The position numbers and the translations under genes are program-made. From Alteromonadaceae bacterium UBA2620 (GTDB lineage: Bacteria; Pseudomonadota; Gammaproteobacteria; Enterobacterales; Alteromonadaceae): a stretch of DNA of 15,321 nucleotides. The stretch covers positions 1 through 15,321 of the forward strand of contig DDJQ01000028.1 in NCBI GenBank assembly GCA_002339125.1, in the 5' to 3' direction. Position 1 is the stretch's first letter; every line of letters starts with the position of its first letter. Of the stretch, positions 6,477-13,548 are shown one piece after another. The notes below the pieces were generated by a model, which was not told the DNA's origin, searched no databases, and saw only the letters and a program-made list of their open reading frames with translations.

Positions 6477-7434
6477 TATTACACCCAACGACTGGCTAAA
6501 GGGCAGCCTCGTCACCCTCTTGCTGTTTGTTATCTTCCAGCTCGGTGCTCTGCTGGGTCAAGCCGGAGCCCGGTTATATGCCGAGCATGAGGCAGTGGAT
6601 AAGATAAAGGCACGCATAAGCCTGGATCTGCAATTTCTGGACGTGGGAAACCAAACATTAAGAACGCCGCCTAATCAGGATACGCTTAAAGCTTATCTTA
6701 ACCGGATTAATACCATTCTCAGCGACCAGCAAACCGGCGTATGGTTGCTGTCTCTGCAGTCGGTTACTGCCAATGCCGCGGGGCAGCCTGAAAATGCACG
6801 TTTAACCCAACTGGTACTGGAAAACTCCGAACAAACCGTCAATGTTCAGCTGGCCACCAAGCCGCTTTATCGCTACCTGTCTTTCAGCCCGTTAGCGCTG
6901 CTGGCAGCCCTGTTAGTATCGCCGACATTTGTTAAGGTACGAACCAGCCAACGCCGCGCAGTAAAAGCTGCAGCCCTGGCGCAACCGGTTCCGATAGTAA
7001 AACTTACGCCTAAGCTGACCGTTAACCTCAACGAGAAAACCCTCGGCAATGGCGTAAATGATGTCACCGTACAGCTGCAAAATAAACCGTTGTGCTTCTA
7101 CACAGCTTTGCTGCACTACTGTATCGAAAATCCCAACGCGGTATTACTTCACCACAAGGATATCCCACCAGAGCTGACCAACCTTGCCAGTAAAGTGTTT
7201 ACCCGCTTGATGGAATTAGGCCATACCAAGCGTAAACGGCCTGATTTTAATGCTAACCTGGACAAAACCCTGAGTGAGATCCGGGCCGCTCTCGATGAAG
7301 TATTTGCCGGTTTCAGTGAAGAGAAAACACGATACTATCCGCCGCGCGCACAGGGAGAAGGCTCACGTTCCAAGCAACACTCCTATGCCCTGCCGGTGCT
7401 GCATGCCAGCGACATCGACATTATTGGCGAATAG
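6448..7434 (+). CDS. Uncharacterised two-helix inner-membrane protein with cytoplasmic C-terminal domain
   Basis: I do not recognise this family. The 328-aa product has a hydrophobic segment at about 19-40, a polar segment of about 100 residues (41-142, predicted periplasmic), a second hydrophobic segment at about 143-163, and a positively charged exit (KVRTSQRR), placing residues 165-328 in the cytoplasm. The C-terminal part contains a compact, probably helical region (about 205-286; QLQNKPLCFYTALLHYC, PPELTNLASKVFTRLMELG, then basic KRKRPDF and DKTLSEIRAALDEVF) that might be a winged-helix or other regulatory domain; this is inference from pattern only. It overlaps the PhnD-like gene by 29 bp. 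A second ATG at 6463 would give MKTYDITPNDW and still leave a 14-bp overlap; neither start has a strong Shine-Dalgarno. It most likely acts with the binding protein encoded upstream. Confidence 0.72.
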   Translation: MSVIQMKTYDITPNDWLKGSLVTLLLFVIFQLGALLGQAGARLYAEHEAVDKIKARISLDLQFLDVGNQTLRTPPNQDTLKAYLNRINTILSDQQTGVWLLSLQSVTANAAGQPENARLTQLVLENSEQTVNVQLATKPLYRYLSFSPLALLAALLVSPTFVKVRTSQRRAVKAAALAQPVPIVKLTPKLTVNLNEKTLGNGVNDVTVQLQNKPLCFYTALLHYCIENPNAVLLHHKDIPPELTNLASKVFTRLMELGHTKRKRPDFNANLDKTLSEIRAALDEVFAGFSEEKTRYYPPRAQGEGSRSKQHSYALPVLHASDIDIIGE

Positions 7435-7528
7435 CGATTTGTAATCAGGCCTGTACAGCATTGGTATGCCCCCCGATGACAGACAGTTTGCAAGCCGGGT
7501 AAACAATGGTAACCTGAACAGACGGTCA

Positions 7529-7540
7529 GCATTATAATGC
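7529..7540. repeat. Perfect 12-bp palindrome containing a TATAAT
   Basis: GCATTATAATGC is perfectly self-complementary and includes TATAAT (7533-7538), a consensus -10 on the plus strand, about 135 bp upstream of udk. The corresponding -35 (TAACCT at 17-bp spacing) is poor. It could be an operator overlapping a promoter, or chance. Confidence 0.3.
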
Positions 7541-7614
7541 AAAGACACACCATTTGCCGGGATGTCAAAACACCCCCGAACGGCGCTATCTGATTTAAAG
7601 CCTATACTGTGGGA

Positions 7615-7643
7615 TTGATTCGCACGGTGCATTTGCGTATCTT
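7615..7643 (+). promoter_or_regulatory. Candidate promoter of the udk-nupC operon
   Basis: TTGATT (7615-7620) and TATCTT (7638-7643) are separated by 17 bp, ending 30 bp before the udk ATG. An additional TATACT lies at 7603-7608 without a good -35. Confidence 0.4.
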
Positions 7644-7673
7644 TGCTATAACTAAAAATACGTTTTTCCCACT

Positions 7674-8297
7674 ATGCAAACACCCCTGATTATTGCTATT
7701 TCCGGTGCTTCTGGCTCCGGTAAGTCGTTGTTCACTGAGAACCTGATTAATGCTTTTTCCGAGCAAGGTCGGCCGGTACAAATCCTCCGCGAGGACCACT
7801 ATTACCGTGCCCAGGACCATTTGCCCATGGAAGCGCGGGAAAAAAACAACTACGACCATCCCAATGCCTTTGAGCACGAATTATTAAAAGCCCACCTCGG
7901 TGCCTTGCGTAATGGTGAGCCCATTGACTACCCGCATTACTGCTTTAAAACCCATACCCGGTTACCTAAAACCGAGCGGTTGCAGCCTGCTCCGGTAGTG
8001 ATCCTCGAAGGAATTATGCTGCTTGCCAGAGTAGAGTTACTGCCTTTATACGATGTAAAAATCTTCATCGACACGCCGCTGGATATCTGCCTGATGCGCC
8101 GCATGATGCGGGATGTTAAAGAGCGCGGGCGGACCATGGATTCAGTGGCCAAGCAGTACGAAAAAACCGTAAAACCCATGTACCACCAGTTTATTGAACC
8201 CAGTCGTTTTACCGCCGACGTAGTGGTAACCCAGGGTGGCAAAAACCAAATTGCGCTGGACGTAATAAAATCACACATACAACAAGCTATTAAGTAA
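7674..8297 (+). CDS. udk: Uridine/cytidine kinase
   Basis: Udk phosphorylates uridine and cytidine to UMP and CMP in the cytoplasmic pyrimidine salvage pathway. The 207-aa product (E. coli Udk has 213) shows the P-loop GASGSGKS (residues 11-18), the EDHYYR substrate segment (40-45), NYDHP (59-63), ILEGIMLL (110-117, Walker B region), FIDTPLDICLMRR (131-143) and the basic lid DVKERGR (147-153), all matching the uridine kinase family closely. The 3' end abuts the transporter gene: the downstream Shine-Dalgarno overlaps the udk stop, and only 11 bp separate the genes. The pair therefore forms an import-and-phosphorylate operon. The Shine-Dalgarno of udk itself is weak. Confidence 0.95.
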   Translation: MQTPLIIAISGASGSGKSLFTENLINAFSEQGRPVQILREDHYYRAQDHLPMEAREKNNYDHPNAFEHELLKAHLGALRNGEPIDYPHYCFKTHTRLPKTERLQPAPVVILEGIMLLARVELLPLYDVKIFIDTPLDICLMRRMMRDVKERGRTMDSVAKQYEKTVKPMYHQFIEPSRFTADVVVTQGGKNQIALDVIKSHIQQAIK

Positions 8298-8308
8298 AGG
8301 ATTACCCC

Positions 8309-9520
8309 ATGATAAGTTTACTGGGCGTCGCCCTGCTGTTATGTATTGCATTCGCTTTATCAGGTAATCGACGTTCCATAAACTGGCGCACCGTGGGTGG
8401 CGCTTTCGCCATTCAGGCAGCCGTGGGCGCGTTTATCCTGTATTTTGAACCCGGTATTCAGCTGTTACTGAAAACCACCGAGTTTGTGCAAAACATTATC
8501 GACTATAGTCAGGCCGGTATCGATTTTGTGTTTGGTCCGATTGGCGACAAGTCACTCGGCTTCATTTTCGCCTTCAATGTATTACCCGTTATCATCTTTT
8601 TCTCTTCCCTGATTGCCGTACTGTATCACCTTAAAGTGATGAACGTTATTATTCGCCTGATCGGTGGTCTGCTACAAAAAGCCCTAAAAACGAGTCGCCC
8701 TGAGTCGATGTCGGCAGCGGCCAACATTTTCGTCGGTCAAACCGAAGCGCCGCTGGTTGTTCGGCCATTTATCCCCAACATGACCCGCTCTGAACTGTTT
8801 GCCATTATGGTCGGCGGGCTCGCTTCCATCGCCGGCTCGGTAATGGCTGGCTATGCCGGCATGGGTGTCGAGCTTAAGTACCTGCTGGCCGCCAGCTTTA
8901 TGGCCGCACCGGGTGGCCTGCTAATGGCTAAAATTATGCAGCCGGAAACCTCAGAGCCGCGCAACGAGCTGGAAAAAACCGAGGAAGAGAAAACCCACTA
9001 TGCAAACGTGTTCGACGCCGCCGCCAGTGGCGCGGCTTCCGGTTTACAGTTGGCGCTGAATGTAGGCGCAATGTTGTTGGCTTTTGTGGCTCTGATAGCA
9101 ATGCTTAACGGTATTATTGGCTGGGCTGGCGGTCTGGTTGGGTTTGAGAACCTCACCATTCAGGAAATTCTCGGCTTCCTGTTGCAACCTTTAGCCTGGA
9201 CGCTAGGCGTGCCGTGGTCTGAAGCGCAGATTGCCGGTAGCTTTATTGGTCAGAAGATAGTGGTTAACGAATTTATTGCCTACCTTGACTTTATTGCCGC
9301 GCAGCCAGAGCTGTCTCCAATCAGTCAGGCGATTATTACGTTTGCCTTGTGTGGTTTTGCCAACCTCTCATCCATTGCTATTCTGATGGGTGGTATTGGC
9401 GCCATGGCCCCCACCCGGCGTAAAGAAATCGCTCAGTTGGGTCTTAAAGCGGTTTTTGCTGCCACTTTATCAAACCTGATGAGCGCAGCCCTTGCCGGTT
9501 TTTACCTGACACTGGGCTAA
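8309..9520 (+). CDS. NupC-type concentrative nucleoside transporter (CNT family)
   Basis: Inner-membrane symporter of 403 aa with multiple hydrophobic segments; CNT proteins import nucleosides coupled to sodium or protons. Family motifs with ligand-contacting residues are present: ANIFVGQTEAPLVVRPF with GQTEAP at 143-148, GQKIVVNEF with E321, and CGFANLSSIAI (348-358), which carries the Asn and Ser of the second nucleoside-binding element. The central loop (about 211-233) is hydrophilic, and the frame is unbroken. AAAGGA lies 7 nt before the ATG and overlaps the udk stop, so translation is probably linked to udk. Resemblance to the sodium-dependent CNT of Vibrio suggests sodium coupling in a marine host, but this is inference. 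The preferred nucleoside is unknown; uridine fits the operon. Confidence 0.93.
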   Translation: MISLLGVALLLCIAFALSGNRRSINWRTVGGAFAIQAAVGAFILYFEPGIQLLLKTTEFVQNIIDYSQAGIDFVFGPIGDKSLGFIFAFNVLPVIIFFSSLIAVLYHLKVMNVIIRLIGGLLQKALKTSRPESMSAAANIFVGQTEAPLVVRPFIPNMTRSELFAIMVGGLASIAGSVMAGYAGMGVELKYLLAASFMAAPGGLLMAKIMQPETSEPRNELEKTEEEKTHYANVFDAAASGAASGLQLALNVGAMLLAFVALIAMLNGIIGWAGGLVGFENLTIQEILGFLLQPLAWTLGVPWSEAQIAGSFIGQKIVVNEFIAYLDFIAAQPELSPISQAIITFALCGFANLSSIAILMGGIGAMAPTRRKEIAQLGLKAVFAATLSNLMSAALAGFYLTLG

Positions 9521-9540
9521 ACTTTCGGCCGTAATCAATC

Positions 9541-9562
9541 CGGCTTGATATGTATCAAGCCG
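9541..9562. repeat. Perfect 10-bp inverted repeat after the nucleoside transporter gene
   Basis: CGGCTTGATA (9541-9550) and TATCAAGCCG (9553-9562) form a perfect dyad with a 2-bp centre. It lies 20 bp after the transporter stop and 6 bp before the candidate -35 of the next gene. There is no T-run after it, so it is either a weak terminator or 3' end stabiliser of the udk operon, or an operator for the oxygenase gene. Confidence 0.5.
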
Positions 9563-9568
9563 CCGGCA

Positions 9569-9597
9569 TTTGCAGTGCCTTAAAGCCACATTATAAT
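9569..9597 (+). promoter_or_regulatory. Candidate promoter of the 2-oxoglutarate oxygenase gene
   Basis: TTTGCA (9569-9574) and a consensus TATAAT (9592-9597) are separated by 17 bp, ending 29 bp before the ATG at 9627. An AGGAAA lies about 6-10 nt before the start. Confidence 0.55.
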
Positions 9598-9626
9598 TTG
9601 TAAAATCAGAACGACAGGAAACCCTA

Positions 9627-10466
9627 ATGAACTTAGTTGCCGTAGATTACCAGGCAGACAACGCTGCCGAGTTATTCGCAAAATCGCTGCATGAAACCGG
9701 TTTTGGCGTGTTAAAAAATCACCCTATTCAGAAACAGCTGGTAGAAGATATCTACACAACCTGGCAGGCGTTTTTCGACAGCGAAGAAAAGTTCGATTAC
9801 ACCTACAATAAAGGCACTCAGGACGGTTATTTTTCCAAGTCGGTATCCGAAGTTGCCAAAGGCTTTAAGAAAAAAGACATTAAGGAATATTTCCACTATT
9901 ACCCGTGGGGTATGTGCCCGCCGGAGTTGAAGCAGCAGTTGGCAGACTATTACGCCAAAACCACCAGCCTGGCAGCTGAATTACTCAGTTGGGTAGAAGA
10001 CAACGCTCCGGATGACGTTAAGGCCAACTTTAACGAGCCGTTGTCACAAATGATTGATGGCAGTGAGCAAACCCTGCTACGCGTGCTGCACTACCCGCCA
10101 CTGGACGGCAATGAAGAGCCGGATGCTATCCGGGCAGCAGCCCACGGCGATATTAACCTGCTAACCGTTTTACCGGCAGCTAACGAGCCGGGCCTGCAGG
10201 TACAGCGTAAAGACGGCTCCTGGATGGATGTTCCCTGCGATTTCGGTACGCTGATTGTGAATATTGGCGACATGCTGCAGGAAGCCAGTGGCGGTTATTA
10301 CCCGTCTACCATTCACCGGGTCATTAACCCCGATGGTGCGGATATGACTAAGTCACGTATTTCCCTGCCGTTATTCCTGCACCCGCGTCCGGACGTTAAA
10401 CTGTCTGACCGCTATACTGCCGAGGCGTATTTACAGGAACGCCTGCGTGAACTTGGCGTAATCTAA
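9627..10466 (+). CDS. 2-oxoglutarate/Fe(II)-dependent oxygenase, isopenicillin N synthase-like
   Basis: The 279-aa cytoplasmic enzyme belongs to the isopenicillin N synthase-like 2-oxoglutarate/Fe(II) oxygenase superfamily. The N-terminal segment (AKSLHETGFGVLKNHPI, about 18-34) matches the DIOX_N region. The iron-binding facial triad is complete: H173 and D175 in AAHGDINLLTVLP, and H230 in YYPSTIHRVINP. R244 and S246 in KSRISLPLFLHP match the RxS motif that binds the 2-oxoglutarate carboxylate. The length suits bacterial stand-alone members. Substrate and reaction cannot be deduced: members of this fold hydroxylate, desaturate or cyclise many small molecules, and no biosynthetic neighbours are present. 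It has its own likely promoter and terminator, so it appears monocistronic. Confidence 0.9.
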   Translation: MNLVAVDYQADNAAELFAKSLHETGFGVLKNHPIQKQLVEDIYTTWQAFFDSEEKFDYTYNKGTQDGYFSKSVSEVAKGFKKKDIKEYFHYYPWGMCPPELKQQLADYYAKTTSLAAELLSWVEDNAPDDVKANFNEPLSQMIDGSEQTLLRVLHYPPLDGNEEPDAIRAAAHGDINLLTVLPAANEPGLQVQRKDGSWMDVPCDFGTLIVNIGDMLQEASGGYYPSTIHRVINPDGADMTKSRISLPLFLHPRPDVKLSDRYTAEAYLQERLRELGVI

Positions 10467-10486
10467 GGCTTTGAAACGAATATCCA

Positions 10487-10510
10487 GCGGAGCAATAGCT
10501 CCGCTTTTTT
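10487..10510 (+). terminator. Rho-independent terminator of the oxygenase gene
   Basis: The perfect 7-bp stem GCGGAGC (10487-10493) / GCTCCGC (10498-10504) with loop AATA is followed by six T residues. The T-run overlaps the stop codon of the convergent peptidase gene (10509-10511). No T-run exists on the minus strand, so it should act mainly on plus-strand transcripts. Confidence 0.88.
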
Positions 10511-11429
10511 ATGGCTGCCCGTCAGCTTTAGCACACAAAGCATCCAGCTTTTGCAGGTATTGCCAGGCAATTCTGACCGTTTCGCCATAGAACGATTGAT
10601 TTACCCGGGAAGCGGTATCCCTTGGCGTGTGATAGTAGTTATGCCTGCCCACACCCAGAAACAAAAACGGGATCCCCTGTTCGGCAAAGGCGGCGTGGTC
10701 GCTCACCTTTCGGCGATCGGCCAGACTCGGGTAGCGGCCGACCCGACGTTTTTCATCGGTAGCAATCATGGGCATGTTGCTGGCCAGTTCGATATCTTCG
10801 ATTATGCAATTAAACGCCGGATGGCTGAGATTACCACTCACCAGTACCTCTTTACGACCACCAGGTTGCGAGAGCATATCAAGGTTGAGATTTACAAAAA
10901 TAGACTTGGCCGCCACTACGTCGGACGACACAAAGGCCCTGGCGCCAAGTAAGCCATGTTCTTCGGCATCCGACGCTAAAAACACCTGGTGACACTGCCG
11001 CCCGCTTTGCTGACTTTGCGCGGCAAGATACAACATAGCCGCCACGCCACTGGCATTATCATCTGCTCCGTTAAATATACGCCTTCCCTTACGTCCTATA
11101 TGGTCATAGTGAGCACTTACCACAATATACCGGTCCAGAGCGCCTTTGAGCTGACCAACCACATTGGTGCCGGCCAGTGGCTTATTCTTGCGGATGGCTG
11201 AAAATGGCTGACTATAGTCGTTAAGTGCCGGCAGTGGTTCTATGCCAATTTCGGCATAGCGCTCCATCAGGTATTCGCGGCTACGCTTTGAGCCTTTGCT
11301 ACCCACTTCACGACCTTCCATCATATCGTCGGCCAGCACATTAACATCCTGCATCCATACCGGCTCGCTGGCGCTTGCCAGTGCACAGCATCCTATCCCC
11401 AGGACTGCGATTAACAGGGATAACTTCAT
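10509..11429 (-). CDS. Secreted M28-family zinc metallopeptidase
   Basis: The 306-aa exported peptidase is of the M28 (aminopeptidase Y / leucyl aminopeptidase) type. A signal peptide of about 20 residues ends ALASA before SEPVW; the Cys-Cys inside it does not form a canonical lipobox. The co-catalytic zinc site can be followed in order: H107 in SAHYDHIG, the aspartate pair D123/D124 in GADDNASGVA, the E156 (general base) and E157 pair in DAEEHGLLGA, D184 in NLDMLS, and H267 in YYHTPRD. All expected ligands are present, so it is probably active in the periplasm or outside the cell, removing N-terminal residues from peptides. Its ATG overlaps the stop of the upstream lipoprotein gene (TAATG), with GAGGA 11 nt upstream, which implies translational coupling. 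The specificity is unknown. Confidence 0.9.
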   Translation of the reverse strand: MKLSLLIAVLGIGCCALASASEPVWMQDVNVLADDMMEGREVGSKGSKRSREYLMERYAEIGIEPLPALNDYSQPFSAIRKNKPLAGTNVVGQLKGALDRYIVVSAHYDHIGRKGRRIFNGADDNASGVAAMLYLAAQSQQSGRQCHQVFLASDAEEHGLLGARAFVSSDVVAAKSIFVNLNLDMLSQPGGRKEVLVSGNLSHPAFNCIIEDIELASNMPMIATDEKRRVGRYPSLADRRKVSDHAAFAEQGIPFLFLGVGRHNYYHTPRDTASRVNQSFYGETVRIAWQYLQKLDALCAKADGQP

Positions 11430-12589
11430 TACAGCTGTTCCTCATAATAATGACTTAGTACGGCCAGCTTAGCGGCATAGCGTTGTCGATCAGCCGGCAA
11501 CTCCGCACGCTTAATGGCGCGCTCCAGAAAAGTTTGTGCATCATCAGTTTCACCCGTTGCCAGCGCTGTTTTGCCCAGAGCAAATAGGATCAAGTGATTC
11601 GTTCTGTCTAACCGGTAGGCCCGGCGGTAATAATTATGAGCAAGGTTGAAATCGCCCTCTTCAAAGGCTTCATCGCCGCGGATCAGATGGTAATAAGGAT
11701 TCGCTACCCTCAGTTTATGTACCTCTTTGGCCAGCTCATTGGCTTTGGAATCACGGCCGGTCAGGCGATACAAAATCGCCAGATTTTCTCTGGCCGTCAG
11801 ATTTCGGGTATCAAGCTGAAGTACTTTCTGATAGGCCTCTTCGGCGTAGCGATAATTCTCGGTAAAGCGGTACAGCACCCCTAGGTTGATCCACGCAGCG
11901 GTAAACTGATCGTCCTGTTTAAGGGCCGCACTGAGATATCGAAATGCCACCGGGAAATTGCCGTATACCAGCGCATTAGCCCCCTTGTTGTTGTAAAACA
12001 TCGACAGCGCACGGTTTACTGACATGGTTTCTGATTTAAATTGCTGGCCCTGCATGCGGGCGTCAAAGTCCACCAGTATTGGCGTAGCGAACAGATCCCG
12101 CTTGTCGGTGAGTAGCACATTTACGTGGCCATTGAGCAGGCTAAAGCCTTGCCTGCGCGACCAGTACTCGGGAATAAACACGTCCTGTAAGCTGGCATCC
12201 AGCCCCAATCCCTTGGCCAGCGCATAGGTCATCAGAGTTAGCGACAGGCAATTGGCCTGGCGGTTTTTAAAGGTGTCTGCAACGGTTGAATTGGCATCGC
12301 TGAAGTAACTTAAACCAAGCTGTTGCTCGGCAAACAGGCTGTTTACCAACTCGTCTAAAGGCGTGGTTTGCTTTTGCTCCGCCGTCACCTTAATTTTCGT
12401 TAAAAACCGTTTGGCCTCTTCTGGCAGCGTGAGGATTTGGGCTGGCGACTCAATGTTTACTGATCTGGCAGCGGGAAATGCGTCGGTATAAACCGGGTGT
12501 AAATAATTACCTGTATCGGGCTCGGTACTGGCGCATCCGCCAAGCAAGATGAAGCTGCTGAGTACGACAACCAATGCATAAACTTTCAT
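11429..12589 (-). CDS. Lipoprotein with transglutaminase-like and TPR domains
   Basis: The 386-aa product starts with a lipoprotein signal peptide: lipobox LGGC with the acylated cysteine C19. Residues about 78-180 look like a transglutaminase/protease-like fold with a possible Cys-His-Asp triad: C114 in NRQANCLSLTLMTYALAKGLGL, H155 in LNGHVNVLL and D174 in ILVDFDA. Residues about 203-365 form roughly five tetratricopeptide repeats (for example AAWINLGVLYRFTENYRYAEEAYQKVLQLD). TPRs usually bind partner proteins. The gene overlaps the M28 peptidase start by one base, so the two form an operon and probably act together in the envelope (inference). A GGAG about 11 nt upstream supports the ATG at 12589. 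The catalytic or purely structural nature of the first domain is unresolved. Confidence 0.85.
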   Translation of the reverse strand: MKVYALVVVLSSFILLGGCASTEPDTGNYLHPVYTDAFPAARSVNIESPAQILTLPEEAKRFLTKIKVTAEQKQTTPLDELVNSLFAEQQLGLSYFSDANSTVADTFKNRQANCLSLTLMTYALAKGLGLDASLQDVFIPEYWSRRQGFSLLNGHVNVLLTDKRDLFATPILVDFDARMQGQQFKSETMSVNRALSMFYNNKGANALVYGNFPVAFRYLSAALKQDDQFTAAWINLGVLYRFTENYRYAEEAYQKVLQLDTRNLTARENLAILYRLTGRDSKANELAKEVHKLRVANPYYHLIRGDEAFEEGDFNLAHNYYRRAYRLDRTNHLILFALGKTALATGETDDAQTFLERAIKRAELPADRQRYAAKLAVLSHYYEEQL

Positions 12590-12671
12590 AGGCAGGCCGC
12601 TCCATTAAAATGGCTTATATAAGTTTAGCCCACCTCACATATATTTAACATTTTTCAAACACTTTAATCCG

Positions 12672-12699
12672 TTACTTTTCGGCAGGGATAACTTATGCT
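12672..12699 (+). promoter_or_regulatory. Weak candidate promoter for the parA-like gene
   Basis: TTACTT (12672-12677) and TATGCT (12694-12699) with 16-bp spacing lie about 67 bp upstream of the chosen start. The 12590-12766 intergenic segment must also carry the divergent lipoprotein gene promoter, for which no good match was seen. Confidence 0.25.
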
Positions 12700-12757
12700 G
12701 AAAGCGTCGATTATTTATACAGCAAGTCCTCATCTCATCGACCGACGAGGAAATAAA

Positions 12758-12762
12758 GGGAG
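12758..12762 (+). promoter_or_regulatory. Ribosome binding site fixing the parA-like start
   Basis: GGGAG (within AAAGGGAG) lies 4 nt before the ATG at 12767-12769. It supports this start over the in-frame ATG at 12695, which would add 24 residues unlike any ParA N-terminus. Confidence 0.65.
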
Positions 12763-12766
12763 TCAC

Positions 12767-13534
12767 ATGAAACGGGTGGTATTCAATCAAAAGGGCGGTG
12801 TTGGCAAATCAACCATCAGCACCAATCTCGCCGCAGAAAGTGCCTTAAGAGGCTATAAAACCCTGTTGGTCGACTTAGATGCACAGGGTAACAGCACCCA
12901 CTATGCAGGCATTGATATTAGTGAAGACACCCTTACCGTGGCCGACATGTTTAAGCAAATTGTCGGCTGGTTTTCCAAACCCCAACCGCCTACGGCATTT
13001 GTGCAGGAAACGGCTTTCGAAAACCTTTATGTCTTACCCGCAGACCCAACCCTCGCCACTATCGAGCGAGAACTGGAATCACGCTACAAAATGTTTAAGT
13101 TGCGTGAGACCCTCGAAGCGCTAAGCGAAGAATTTGAACGCATTTATATTGATACCCCACCCAATTTTAACTTTTACTCCAAAGCGGCCCTGATTGCTGC
13201 CGATGAGTTTCTGGTACCCTTTGATTGCGATCATTTTTCTGCCCAGGCCATTGAACGCTTGCTGGAAAATGTCATGGAAATCAAAGAAGATCACAACCAG
13301 TCGCTGGCACTGTCTGGCGTGGTGATCAATCAGTATAACGCTCAGGCCAAGCTGCCTGCGGCGCTGATTGGTGAGTTACAGGAAAAAGGTCTGCCCTTAT
13401 TTGAAACCCGCCTGAGTAGTTCGGTGAAAGTGAAAGAATCCCACTCCCATCGAACACCGCTACCATTTTTAATGCCCAGCCATAAGGTAACCAAGCAAAT
13501 TGCAGCGCTGTTCGATGAGGTAGAAGGCAGTTAA
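12767..13534 (+). CDS. Orphan ParA/MinD-family ATPase
   Basis: The 255-aa cytoplasmic protein of the ParA family uses ATP-dependent dimerisation to position DNA or protein cargo. It begins directly with the deviant Walker A FNQKGGVGKST (residues 6-16, with the signature lysine K9 and P-loop lysine K14). DLDAQGNST (36-44, Walker A') and IDTPPNFNFYSKAAL (128-142, Walker B region) follow. There is no N-terminal helix-turn-helix, so it is of the small, chromosomal/Soj-like type rather than a plasmid P1-type. No parB-like gene or obvious parS cluster is next to it, so its cargo is unknown and it is unlikely to be the main chromosome partition ParA. It is convergent with the LysE gene, with only 14 bp between stops and no hairpin. 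Confidence 0.88.
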   Translation: MKRVVFNQKGGVGKSTISTNLAAESALRGYKTLLVDLDAQGNSTHYAGIDISEDTLTVADMFKQIVGWFSKPQPPTAFVQETAFENLYVLPADPTLATIERELESRYKMFKLRETLEALSEEFERIYIDTPPNFNFYSKAALIAADEFLVPFDCDHFSAQAIERLLENVMEIKEDHNQSLALSGVVINQYNAQAKLPAALIGELQEKGLPLFETRLSSSVKVKESHSHRTPLPFLMPSHKVTKQIAALFDEVEGS

Positions 13535-13548
13535 GGGTGGCCGGCTGA

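Noticed and set aside
10501..10515. The oxygenase terminator acting also for the M28 gene
   Set aside because: On the minus strand the stem is followed by GGATATTCG rather than a T-run, so bidirectional termination is not supported.
10551..11201. Plus-strand open frames opposite the M28 peptidase gene
   Set aside because: The complementary strand encodes all the conserved zinc-site residues; these frames show no family features and no start signals.
12695..12766. N-terminal extension of the ParA-like protein from the ATG at 12695
   Set aside because: The ATG at 12767 has GGGAG directly upstream, and ParA proteins begin right before the Walker A motif; the extra 24 residues look like untranslated leader.
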